Shown: in pieces, positions 7,711 to 15,151 of the stretch | Layout: every line of letters starts with the position of its first letter | How positions within the stretch are numbered: position 1 is the stretch's first letter | DNA from: JBAZTO01 sp041661865 | GTDB taxonomy: Bacteria; Planctomycetota; Phycisphaerae; SM23-33 | NCBI GenBank assembly: GCA_041661865.1 | Contig: JBAZTO010000050.1 | Span: forward strand, 1-28,298 | Reading direction: 5' to 3' | DNA length: 28,298 nt | Translations under genes and position numbers: made by a program | Notes under the pieces: model-generated | The model's database searches: none | What the model saw: only the letters and a program-made list of their open reading frames with translations | Told to the model about the DNA's origin: nothing

Positions 7711-7781
7711 GGTGCCACGGCTGCGTCGTGTGCAGCCGTGCATGACGCCGACACTGCTGCAAACATCGCAGCAGTGGCACC
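7711..7781. repeat. two-hairpin dispersed repeat, copy 1
   Basis: An outer inverted repeat GGTGCCAC (7711-7718) / GTGGCACC (7774-7781) encloses two hairpins. Each has a perfect 9-bp stem and a 7-nt loop: CACGGCTGC/GCAGCCGTG at 7716-7724/7732-7740 and CACTGCTGC/GCAGCAGTG at 7752-7760/7768-7776. Related copies lie at 14223-14291 and 17537-17597. It is too short and lacks the conserved bases to be a tRNA. Confidence 0.75.
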
Positions 7782-7810
7782 TGATCCATCGTTTGACGAG
7801 CGACAGAGCA

Positions 7811-7971
7811 CTAAGAGCGTGTATGAAAACCGCCGTTGCCCGTAGCATGGGCATCCTGCCCATGAGTCACAGGGGCATCTTGCCCCTGTTCTGGAACAGC
7901 CTGACACGGCCGGGACGGCCGTGATACTCATGGGCGAGACGCCCATGCTACGTTTTCATACACGTTCTAAG
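7811..7971. mobile_element. MITE-like element with four equal hairpins
   Basis: A 161-bp non-coding element. The ends are inverted: AGCGTGTATGAAAAC (7816-7830) against the complement of 7952-7966 (14 of 15 match), and GTAGCATGGGC at 7842-7852 is repeated inverted at 7941-7951. A direct repeat CTAAG lies outside both ends (7811-7815, 7967-7971), as a 5-bp target duplication would. Inside are four hairpins, each with a 7-bp stem and a 5-nt loop: 7846-7864, 7870-7888, 7905-7923 and 7929-7947. No transposase is encoded. It lies between converging genes, and its right edge coincides with the stop codon of the glycosyltransferase gene. Confidence 0.75.
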
Positions 7972-10213
7972 GTCGCGATTGAGCCTGTGAGGTTGCCTGC
8001 GGCAGGGGCGGCAGGGCATAGATAGTCGCGATGGGCCAACGGCCCGGGCCGGTGGTCGGCAGAGTCGTCGGGGCGGTCGCGACGGCCAGCGCGGAGGCGG
8101 GGGCCGAGGAAGTCGTCGGGGCCGAAGCGGGCGTGGCCACGGGCAGTCGCACTTCGCCCGCGACGGTCATGCCCAGGGCGCTGAGGCGATCGATAATCTC
8201 CAGGCCCGGCGGCAGGCCGCGGTTGGCGCGATCGACAAGCCCCGCCGACAGCGAGGCCGGGAAGCCATACGTCTGGGCCAGGCGGCGGATCTCGCCCCAG
8301 TCGAACCACAGGTGCGTGATCCCGCGCGATCGAAGCTGTTCGAGAATCTCCCGCGCCGACAAACCCCGGCCGATCATGCCGTCGAGCAATTGCGGGTCGA
8401 ACACGGTCGCGTAGGCCGTGCCGGGAGGGTAATAGAACAGCTTCGCATCGCCCACCAGCAGCACGCGCGAGCCGGGCGGCAGTTCGCTGGCCTGCTTCCA
8501 CGGCGGGACATTGCGGGCGACGTCGATGCCCGGAGCGCCCTGGTATTGGATCTGCCCGGTGGCTGCCACATACAGGCCGTAGCATACGAGCAGGTTCACC
8601 GCTACCGCGGCCAGGAAGACGATGATGGCCGGCTTGAGCCCCCAGGGCCCGAAGGCCGGCCTCCCCGCGTGCTTCCGCAGGGGGTTGACCTGCACCTGTC
8701 CCAGTTGCGACAGCAATCCCCCGGCCAGCAGGGCCATCGGCACCAGGGCCGGCGCGGCGAATCGCTCGGGCATGCCCTGGGCCGTCGCGGTCCAGAAGGC
8801 CAGTTGCATCACCAGCACGCCCGCCAGAGAAACGTCCCACGGATCGACCTTTCGCGTCGAGGCGAACATCACGCAGATGGCCAGTGCCGCCAGGAGCTTG
8901 GTCAGCGGGCCAAACCACTGGGAGAGGACAAAGTTGCGATACAGTAGTTCCATTCGCGTGGGCGCAGGCCGCTTCTGCCAGTCGCTCGGCTGCGGCACGG
9001 GCGGCTGGGCGGTGGGCCCGTGGCCGGCGAGCCATCGCTGCTGCTCCTGGGCGCTCCAGTAGCCGCGACCTAAGACGGTCGTGCCCAGCGGGAAGACCGG
9101 GTTGCCGGTGGCGGCGTAATTGCGGACCAGCCACGGCGCCATGAGAGTCACCGTCAGCGCCGCAGCCAGCAGGACGTGGCCGAGGCTGCGGAGGCGGAAT
9201 ATCGCGGCGACGAACATGACCACCAGCACCGGCGCGACGATGAAGCCCACCGAGAGATACTTCACGCCGCACGCGCCGCCGAGCATCAGGCCGATGACCG
9301 CGGCGGATGAAACGTTCCGCTCTCGCAGCCATTGGCGCAGCCACAGCAGCGCCAGGGCCAGGTAGCACAACTCCGCCAGTTCGACCAGGGCCATCCAGCT
9401 CAGGTAAATCGCCAGGGGGCTGGCGGCCAGCAGCACCGCCGCGAAGCGCGAGCGGGCCTCCTGCTCCCTGCGGAGTCCCAGGTAGACCGCTGCGACGGCC
9501 AGCGCGCCGAAGGCCAGGTGCATCATTTTGGCCAGGTACATGCCCTCGAAGGCCCCGCCGCGCAGGCACATCGACAGCAGGAAGATCATTTCCACGCCCA
9601 GGGGGTAGTGGCTGTAGACGTTGTGGTCCAGCGGGGCGATGTGCTGGTTGTGGTAGTATTCCCGCGGGAGCTGGAGATGGTATTCCAGCACGTCGTAGTC
9701 ATCGACGGGGCCGAAGCCTGCCGGCAGCGTCGCGCCGGCCAGGGCGATCCCGAGGAATATCGCGACCAGGACCCAGATCAGCACGCGCCCGTCGAAATGC
9801 GTGGGCAGGCGCCAGTGGTCGAGCCTGGCGCGTCCCTGCCAGGCCGCCAGCAGCACGCCGGCGCCCACCACCGGCCACCACAGCCAGCTTCGCAGCAGGC
9901 CGTGACCGAGCGAGCCGACAGCCAGCACCGCGATGGACAGGAGGCACAGGCCCAGTGCAGCCGCGGTGACGACGGCCAGGCCCGTCGAGGCCGAGGGCGA
10001 CAGGCGGCGGAGGATCAGCCAGCCGTATCCGCCGGCCGAGACCACGATCAGCAGGGCCATCCCGCCTTCGCTCACGGCCGTCATGGCTGCCGCGATGGCC
10101 GCCTGCGGCAGGCCCGCCAACTGGTAGAGCATCAGCAGGCAGGCGCCCAGGATGCCCGCGATCAGCACCCCGCGCGGCAAGGACGGCCCGGATGAGTCGG
10201 CTGATTCGCTCAC
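7967..10213 (-). CDS. GT-C type membrane glycosyltransferase (GT39/ArnT-like)
   Basis: A 748-residue polytopic membrane protein with about a dozen helices. The first large outside loop holds DDYDVLEYHLQLP, the acidic site typical of GT-C transferases that use a polyprenyl-phosphate sugar donor; HYPLGVEMIF follows. The C-terminal ~200 residues form a soluble outside domain, ending in an Ala/Thr/Pro/Ser-rich low-complexity tail. The start is a GTG at 10213, one base after the stop of the ABC exporter gene, so the two are translationally coupled. The stop TAG (7967-7969) lies in the direct repeat that borders the hairpin element, so the tail may have been altered by that insertion. Likely role: adding a sugar to a lipid or protein on the outer face of the membrane; substrate unknown. 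Confidence 0.8.
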   Translation of the reverse strand: MSESADSSGPSLPRGVLIAGILGACLLMLYQLAGLPQAAIAAAMTAVSEGGMALLIVVSAGGYGWLILRRLSPSASTGLAVVTAAALGLCLLSIAVLAVGSLGHGLLRSWLWWPVVGAGVLLAAWQGRARLDHWRLPTHFDGRVLIWVLVAIFLGIALAGATLPAGFGPVDDYDVLEYHLQLPREYYHNQHIAPLDHNVYSHYPLGVEMIFLLSMCLRGGAFEGMYLAKMMHLAFGALAVAAVYLGLRREQEARSRFAAVLLAASPLAIYLSWMALVELAELCYLALALLWLRQWLRERNVSSAAVIGLMLGGACGVKYLSVGFIVAPVLVVMFVAAIFRLRSLGHVLLAAALTVTLMAPWLVRNYAATGNPVFPLGTTVLGRGYWSAQEQQRWLAGHGPTAQPPVPQPSDWQKRPAPTRMELLYRNFVLSQWFGPLTKLLAALAICVMFASTRKVDPWDVSLAGVLVMQLAFWTATAQGMPERFAAPALVPMALLAGGLLSQLGQVQVNPLRKHAGRPAFGPWGLKPAIIVFLAAVAVNLLVCYGLYVAATGQIQYQGAPGIDVARNVPPWKQASELPPGSRVLLVGDAKLFYYPPGTAYATVFDPQLLDGMIGRGLSAREILEQLRSRGITHLWFDWGEIRRLAQTYGFPASLSAGLVDRANRGLPPGLEIIDRLSALGMTVAGEVRLPVATPASAPTTSSAPASALAVATAPTTLPTTGPGRWPIATIYALPPLPQATSQAQSRP

Positions 10214-10214
10214 G

Positions 10215-12470
10215 TTACTGTCCGCCTGAATCGATGAACTGCGTCCTGTAGAGGTGGCGATAGACTTCGCAGCGTTCCACCAACTCCTTGTGCGTACCGG
10301 TATCCAGGATCACGCCCTTTTCCATCACCGCGATCACGTCAGCGGCCAGCACGGTGGCGAAGCGGTGGGCGATCAGCAGCGTGGTGCGTCCCTTGATGAA
10401 CTCGGCCATGGCCTGGTGGATGCGGCTCTCGCTGTCGGAGTCGACCTGGCTCATGGCCTCGTCGAAGATCAGGATGGCCGGGTTGCGGAGAATCGCGCGG
10501 GCGATGGCGATGCGCTGCTTCTCGCCGCCCGAGAGGGTCGCGCCATGCTCGCCCACCATCGTGTCGTAACCGTTGGGGAGGCGGGCGACGATCTCGTCAA
10601 CGAAGGCTTTCTTCGCCGCCGCGAGTACGTCTTCCTGCCTGGGCCGGCGCAGGCCGTAGGAAATGTTCTCGCCGATGGTCGCGGCGAACATGACGCTGTC
10701 CTGCGTGACCAGGCCGATCTGTCGCCGCAGCGAGCGCACCGAGACCTGCGAGATGTCGGTCCCGTCGATGAAGATCTGCCCGGCGGTGGGGTCAAACAGG
10801 CGCGGCACCAGTGACAGCAGCGTCGTCTTGCCGCTGCCGTTGGGGCCGACGATGGCGACGGTCTGTCCCGCCTTGACAAACAGGCTGGCGTTCTTGACCG
10901 AATCATCGGAGGCCGAGGGGTAGCGGAAGCTGACATTGCGGAACTCGATGCTCTGGTGGTGCGGCGGCAGCGTCGGGGCGTTGGGCGCGATCGGCTCGGG
11001 GGGCGTGTCCATCAACTCGAAGATTCGCTTGGCCGCGGCGTCGGACTGCTGGAACCGGGTGGTGACCTTGGCCAGCTTGCGCACCGGGTCAAAGAGGGCG
11101 AAGAGCGCGCCCAGCCAGGCGATGAAATAGAAGCGGTCCATCTTGTAGAACTCACCGAAGATGTTCATGCCCTTGAATACCAGGGCCCCGGCCACGCCGG
11201 CCGCCGCCAGCCCCGCCACCAGGCCCAGCAATTCGATGGAGGGGCCGGTGGTCGCGTCGAGGCGCTCCATCTTGATCTGCTGCTTGACCAGCTTGCGGTT
11301 GACCAGGAAGAACCTTCGCCGTTCGGAACCCTCCATCGTGTAGGCCTTCACCACGCGAATGCCCTGGAGCGTTTCGCCCAGCACGGCCAGCATCATCGAC
11401 CAGCTTTCCAGTGCGCGGCGGCTGGCGCGGTGCATGCTCTTGCCCAGGCTGCGGATGATGAAGTAGGCCGGCGGGCCCGCGATCATCGCCAGGAGCGTCA
11501 ACTGCCAGGACAACATCAGCGCCGCGACCAAAGCGCCCAGGGCCTTGGCCGGCTCGACCATCGTTTTGCCTAGCAACGTGTTCTGGCCGCGGGCCAACTC
11601 GTTGGTGTCCTGGATGAATCGGCTGGTGGCATCGCTGACGCCTTTTTCGCTGAAGAACGCGGTGGGCAGGTGCAGAACCTTGTTGTAGTTCTCGCATCGC
11701 AGGTCCATGATGCCCAGCCAGATCGCCGTGCCCACCAGGTATTCCTGCACGAACGTGAAGAGGCAGCGGATGGCGTTGGTGACCAGGACGATCGCCAGCA
11801 GCCACAGGAACATGGTCTGCCGGCCGCCGTAGTCCACCGGCTCGGGGATGGCGCGGGCGATCCCTGCCAGCCATGCGATGCCTTTCGACTGCACACGCTG
11901 GCGCAGGCCGCTGAAGAAGCCCGGTTCTTCCGCTACCTTGCCCACCGTCAGGAGCACCACGCGACGGTCGTTCTGGGCGATCAACTGGTAGTCCACGTCG
12001 GGGTCCAGATTGGCCAATTGCTTGAGCAGGACCGACGGCTCTTTGGGAAAGACCGAACCGGAGAATGCCTGTGCCGATACGGGCTGCGTGGCCGCCGAGG
12101 CCATCGGCTCGATGCCCAGGATGTACATCCGGGGCCTCAGGCCGGCCTTCCTGGCCGGGCCGTTATCCACCTTGATGACCTGCAACGATTTGGTTGCCCC
12201 CGGGCCCTCCAAGGGCAGGTGGACCTTCTCCTGCCACCATTCGGGGCTGACGGGCACCTGCTCCACCTGCGCGTTGAGACGCTCATTGACCACGGTGTTG
12301 TACACCCAGCCATGAAGCCCTTCGTCGCTGATGAGGATCTTGACGGCGGGCAGCATCATGCCCAGCCCGCTGCCCCACAAGCCGGCAATGAAGAACACGC
12401 ACACCAGGGCGATGGCAATGCGACCGCGATAAGGCCGAAGATATCTGAGGGAGCGATAAAAGTTTCGCAT
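10215..12470 (-). CDS. MsbA-like ABC exporter with a PDZ-like insert
   Basis: A 751-residue half-transporter, well over the usual ~580-600. After helix 1 (about 17-46) comes an insert of some 170 residues before helix 2 (about 218-240). Residues 96-176 of it read like a PDZ domain: LQVIKVDNGPARKAGLRPRM, YILGIEP, then a helix and YQLIAQNDRRVVLLTV. The remaining helices and the nucleotide-binding domain are standard: Walker A GPNGSGKTT near 540, signature LSGGEKQRIA near 644, Walker B ILIFDEA near 668, switch His in LLIAHR near 698. By family it would flip or export a lipid-linked substrate; the adjoining GT-C gene suggests envelope glycolipid assembly. No clear ribosome binding site; TATAAC lies ten bases before the ATG, so the mRNA may be nearly leaderless. 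Confidence 0.9.
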   Translation of the reverse strand: MRNFYRSLRYLRPYRGRIAIALVCVFFIAGLWGSGLGMMLPAVKILISDEGLHGWVYNTVVNERLNAQVEQVPVSPEWWQEKVHLPLEGPGATKSLQVIKVDNGPARKAGLRPRMYILGIEPMASAATQPVSAQAFSGSVFPKEPSVLLKQLANLDPDVDYQLIAQNDRRVVLLTVGKVAEEPGFFSGLRQRVQSKGIAWLAGIARAIPEPVDYGGRQTMFLWLLAIVLVTNAIRCLFTFVQEYLVGTAIWLGIMDLRCENYNKVLHLPTAFFSEKGVSDATSRFIQDTNELARGQNTLLGKTMVEPAKALGALVAALMLSWQLTLLAMIAGPPAYFIIRSLGKSMHRASRRALESWSMMLAVLGETLQGIRVVKAYTMEGSERRRFFLVNRKLVKQQIKMERLDATTGPSIELLGLVAGLAAAGVAGALVFKGMNIFGEFYKMDRFYFIAWLGALFALFDPVRKLAKVTTRFQQSDAAAKRIFELMDTPPEPIAPNAPTLPPHHQSIEFRNVSFRYPSASDDSVKNASLFVKAGQTVAIVGPNGSGKTTLLSLVPRLFDPTAGQIFIDGTDISQVSVRSLRRQIGLVTQDSVMFAATIGENISYGLRRPRQEDVLAAAKKAFVDEIVARLPNGYDTMVGEHGATLSGGEKQRIAIARAILRNPAILIFDEAMSQVDSDSESRIHQAMAEFIKGRTTLLIAHRFATVLAADVIAVMEKGVILDTGTHKELVERCEVYRHLYRTQFIDSGGQ

Positions 12471-12525
12471 AGTTGGAGAGGTTATAAGGCCGCGGGTCGC
12501 AAAAAGGAAGGGGCAAGGAGGGAGA

Positions 12526-12550
12526 GGGACTTGGGACCAGGGACTAGGGA
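12526..12550. repeat. heptamer tandem repeat at a gene end
   Basis: GGGACTT, GGGACCA, GGGACTA and a partial GGGA follow one another without gaps. The array covers the stop codon (12544-12546) of the small membrane protein gene. It resembles the short tandem heptamers known from cyanobacteria; a second, different heptamer array lies at 22504-22524. Confidence 0.6.
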
Positions 12551-12876
12551 AGAGGGATTTCTACGGCCAAGGCCTCCAGAACGAACCCAATGACGAAGAG
12601 GACGGCCCACACCGTGATTCCCAGGAGTATCCGAATCCTTTGGGATTTGTGGCGCGCCAGGTACTTGCCGGTCAGGGCTCCAATGATCGGCGCCAAACTG
12701 GCCAAGAGGCCTCCGGTGTAGAAGATCCAGCGGATTACGCTTCTTCCAAGAGCGCGGTAACTGGCTTCCGTGTCCGTAGTAACCATGAGGGTGAAATACC
12801 CAACGAGCGCCAACATGGCCAACGCTACCCAGAATGCCGCCTTGTCCATCAACGCTCGATAGCCCATGTTCCCCAT
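12544..12876 (-). CDS. small membrane protein of unknown function
   Basis: A 110-residue protein with three hydrophobic helices, around 13-30, 46-66 and 84-105. A short basic stretch KYLARHKSQRIR lies between helices 2 and 3, so the N-terminus and this loop probably face opposite sides or the cytoplasm, respectively. I recognise no family. Starts at ATG 12876, 12867 or 12849 are possible, none with a good ribosome binding site; TATAAT at the first ATG may be a promoter element instead, in which case the 12849 start is better. The C-terminal codons fall in a heptamer repeat. The open frame continues upstream into the delta-prime gene, but that part is a shadow of the other frame. Confidence 0.5.
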   Translation of the reverse strand: MGNMGYRALMDKAAFWVALAMLALVGYFTLMVTTDTEASYRALGRSVIRWIFYTGGLLASLAPIIGALTGKYLARHKSQRIRILLGITVWAVLFVIGFVLEALAVEIPLP

Positions 12877-12903
12877 TATAGAGGAAGGAAGATATTCTTG
12901 CTC

Positions 12904-12945
12904 TATTGTGTTCTTCGTGATCTTTGTGATTGCCGTTTGCTTCTT
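12904..12945. repeat. nonamer repeat array, single arm
   Basis: Reading the minus strand: GCAAACGGCA, then ATCACAAAG, ATCACGAAG and a weaker AACACAATA. The same elements, in inverted orientation, begin the array at 14118, on the other side of the delta-prime gene. The arm lies just downstream of that gene's stop codon. Confidence 0.55.
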
Positions 12946-12947
12946 AA

Positions 12948-14102
12948 TTACAGCCGCAGCGGGGCGGCGGAGGCGGCGGTGATGGCCAGGTTGTCCCAGA
13001 TCAGGCGCGGGTTGACGTTGCGCCACAGCAGTTGCTCGTACTCGCTGAGCTGCTCGATGATCTCGGCCAACTGGAGCGGGGAGAACCGCTTGGCCAGTGC
13101 GGCGATGGCGGCGGGCTGGTCGACGTTGACCGCTTCGCGCGGGGCGGAGGTGGCCAGCGACAGGGTGTCGCGGAAGGCTGAGGCGATCAGTTCGATCATC
13201 CATCCGCCCGCCCGCCGCGTGGCCAGCAGCTTGGACAATTCCACCCCCTGCTCCTGCTTGGCCTGGGTCAGGGCCGCGTCGGCCAGTTTCTCTGCCAGCT
13301 TGGCCAGGTGCTCAGCCACCTCGGCCGAGCCCGATTTGCCCAGCGCCGCCAGGCGATCCACCACGTCGCGCTTGATGGCGTACATGCCGCCGGCCGCCAT
13401 CCGCAAGGCCGTGCCGATCGAGCCGTTGGTGAAGGCCGCCCAGAAGGCGGATTCTTCGGCGGGCAGGCCGCCACGGGCCAGGTGCTCCCGCACGAAGGCG
13501 CGGGGCAGCGGGCGGAAGTGGACCTGGCGGCAGCGGCTGAGCGTGGTGGGCAGCATTTCGCCGGCCGAGCGGCAGAGCAGGATGATCCGCACCAGCGGCG
13601 GAGGCTCTTCGAGCGTCTTGAGCAGGGCATTCTGGGCCGGCTCGCTCATCAGCTCCGCCTCCAGCACGACGAACACCTTGCCGCGCCGCCGCGTCGAGGC
13701 GCGATTGGCCGCGTCGATCAGGAAGCCGCGGATGACGTCGATGCCCAGATCCTGCATCACCCGCGAGCGGACCTGCGAGCTTTCGTGGTAGCGGGCCAGC
13801 TCCTTGTACACCGAGTGGAAGTCGGGATGGGCCCCTGAGTCCATCATCTTGCAGCCGGGGCAGGCGCCGCAGGGCAACTGGAGCTGGAAGTCTTTGTCCA
13901 ATGCGGGCAGGCGGCCGAGATTGGGACGCTTGCTCGGGCTTTCGCACAGCAGGAGCTTGGCCAGGGCCGTCGCGGTCGTGCGCCTTCCCACGCCGCCGGG
14001 CCCCAGGAACAGGAACGCGTGCGGCATGCGGTCGGCGGCCAGGGACTGCTGAAGCTCCGCCAACGCGTCATCCTGCCCGACAATGTCCAGAAAGTCGATC
14101 AT
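12948..14102 (-). CDS. holB: DNA polymerase III subunit delta-prime
   Basis: A 384-residue clamp-loader AAA+ protein. Seen: MPHAFLFLGPGGVG, four cysteines (53, 78, 81, 84; PCGACPGC) for the zinc module, EAELMSEPAQNALLKTLEEPP (box of delta-prime/gamma), and the SRC motif in TTLSRCRQVHF. The P-loop is GPGGVGRRT, with Arg in place of the catalytic Lys, so it probably does not hydrolyse ATP; this is normal for delta-prime and argues against DnaX. Start ATG 14102 has TTGAGGAG just upstream. Neighbour tmk is a very common partner of holB. The two genes are separated here by 284 bp of repeats, which is unusual. Confidence 0.87.
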   Translation of the reverse strand: MIDFLDIVGQDDALAELQQSLAADRMPHAFLFLGPGGVGRRTTATALAKLLLCESPSKRPNLGRLPALDKDFQLQLPCGACPGCKMMDSGAHPDFHSVYKELARYHESSQVRSRVMQDLGIDVIRGFLIDAANRASTRRRGKVFVVLEAELMSEPAQNALLKTLEEPPPLVRIILLCRSAGEMLPTTLSRCRQVHFRPLPRAFVREHLARGGLPAEESAFWAAFTNGSIGTALRMAAGGMYAIKRDVVDRLAALGKSGSAEVAEHLAKLAEKLADAALTQAKQEQGVELSKLLATRRAGGWMIELIASAFRDTLSLATSAPREAVNVDQPAAIAALAKRFSPLQLAEIIEQLSEYEQLLWRNVNPRLIWDNLAITAASAAPLRL

Positions 14103-14117
14103 GGCTCCTCAACGGCA

Positions 14118-14361
14118 ATCACAAAGATCACAGCAAACGGCGATCACGAAGACCACAGAGAGCACGAAGATCACAGAGAACGGATTACATTGACAAGTAT
14201 TCCTTCACAACTATTTTTGCTGGTGCCACGGTCAAGCGTTGTTTGCTTGGCCGTGCGGACACCCCCAAGCACACGACGATGGGGGTGGCACGAACTCACA
14301 ATTCTTGCTGTGAAGGACTACCAGCTTTGGTTCTCTCTGTGTCCTTTGTGATCTTTGTGAT
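14118..14361. repeat. inverted pair of nonamer arrays enclosing a two-hairpin repeat
   Basis: Left arm 14118-14178: ATCACAAAG, ATCACAGCA, a 7-nt break, ATCACGAAG, ACCACAGAG, AGCACGAAG, ATCACAGAG. Right arm 14335-14361, inverted: CTCTGTGTC, CTTTGTGAT, CTTTGTGAT, followed by GGTTGTTTC. The space between them holds the two-hairpin repeat at 14223-14291. No gene lies in this holB-tmk gap. A similar inverted pair is at 20223-20336. Confidence 0.7.
14223..14291. repeat. two-hairpin dispersed repeat, copy 2
   Basis: Outer GTGCCAC/GTGGCAC arms enclose an 11-bp stem with a 7-nt loop (14227-14237/14245-14255, one G-T pair) and an 8-bp stem CACCCCCA/TGGGGGTG (14260-14267/14280-14287). The architecture matches copy 1 at 7711, though most stem bases differ, so the folded shape rather than the sequence is kept. 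Confidence 0.65.
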
Positions 14362-14386
14362 GGTTGTTTCTAATTCCTGCGACCAA

Positions 14387-15019
14387 TCACCCGATCCACT
14401 TGGCAATCGCCGCGAGGATTCTCTGCTGGACTTCTTCCACGCTTCCGGCGGCATCGACCACGGCGAAGCGGTCGGGCGCCTGGGCCGCCTGCTGGAGGAA
14501 CAGCTCGCGGACGCGGCGATGGAACTCCATCGCCTTGGCCTCCATGCGGTCGGGGGCGCCCTTGAGCCGGCCCAAGCCCGTCTCGGCGGGCAGGTTGAGG
14601 ATCACCGTCAGGTCCGGCAGGGTGTCGCCCACGGCGATTCGGCCGGCTTCCTGAATCTCCCGCCCATCCATCCCGCCGGCGCCCTGGTAGGCCACCGTGG
14701 AAGAGATGTAGCGGTCGCCGACGACGCACCGTCCCGCCGCCAGGGCCGGGCGGATGACCTGGTGGGCCAGTTGGGCCCGGCTGGCCATGTAAAGCATCAA
14801 CTCGCACCGGACCGACATTTCCTCGTGCTGGCGGTCGAGAAGGATCTGGCGGATCTTGTCGCCGATGGCTGTGCCGCCCGGGTCGCGGACCTTGCAAACT
14901 TCCAGGCCTCCGGCGGCCAGGTGGTTGATCAGGAGGTTGATCTGCGTGGTCTTGCCGGCCCCGTCGGGCCCGTCGATGACCAGGAACTTGCCCGCCAATT
15001 TCTTCATCATCTCGGCCAT
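14387..15019 (-). CDS. tmk: thymidylate kinase
   Basis: A 210-residue cytoplasmic kinase that phosphorylates dTMP to dTDP. Motifs: P-loop GPDGAGKTT at about 18-26, RDPGGT for the substrate loop, GDRYISSTVAYQG (the DRY/H segment) and a Gly/Arg-rich lid GRLKGAPDR. Length is normal. The start at 15019 has no strong ribosome binding site. It is divergent from hypF, with its own promoter in the shared intergenic space, and reads toward holB. Confidence 0.93.
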   Translation of the reverse strand: MAEMMKKLAGKFLVIDGPDGAGKTTQINLLINHLAAGGLEVCKVRDPGGTAIGDKIRQILLDRQHEEMSVRCELMLYMASRAQLAHQVIRPALAAGRCVVGDRYISSTVAYQGAGGMDGREIQEAGRIAVGDTLPDLTVILNLPAETGLGRLKGAPDRMEAKAMEFHRRVRELFLQQAAQAPDRFAVVDAAGSVEEVQQRILAAIAKWIG

Positions 15020-15029
15020 GATTCAACGT

Positions 15030-15057
15030 AGTATCCTTATATCCGGCCCGTTTACAA
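15030..15057 (-). promoter_or_regulatory. promoter for tmk
   Basis: On the minus strand, TTGTAA (15052-15057) and GATACT (15030-15035) are separated by 16 bp. The predicted start of transcription lies a few bases before the tmk ATG, so the leader is very short. Confidence 0.45.
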
Positions 15058-15099
15058 GTAGGCGATTGACTTGGGAGGCATTCCAGGGGTTCGATCCGG

Positions 15100-15129
15100 T
15101 TGAATGGCCCGTAGTTAAAGTGGTATAAT
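15100..15129 (+). promoter_or_regulatory. promoter for the hyp operon
   Basis: TTGAAT (15100-15105), 18-bp spacer, perfect TATAAT (15124-15129), 22 bp before the hypF ATG. No FNR-type or sigma-54 site is evident nearby. Confidence 0.65.
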
Positions 15130-15151
15130 TGGCTGGAAAGTTAAGTGCGGT

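Noticed and set aside
7711..7781. tRNA gene, because of the cloverleaf-like hairpins
   Set aside because: Only two internal stems, 9-bp arms, no T-loop or D-loop consensus, no CCA-type acceptor; the same shape recurs elsewhere with other stems.
6465..7946. Minus-strand open frame of 493 codons opposite the permease and repeats
   Set aside because: Antisense of a clear membrane protein gene; begins inside the hairpin element.
12948..14102. DnaX (gamma/tau) instead of delta-prime
   Set aside because: P-loop has Arg in place of Lys, length is 384 without the C-terminal domains of DnaX, and tmk is the neighbour.
14118..14178. CRISPR array, because of repeated short units
   Set aside because: Units are only 9 bp, directly adjacent or almost so, with no spacers of 30-40 bp and no cas genes.
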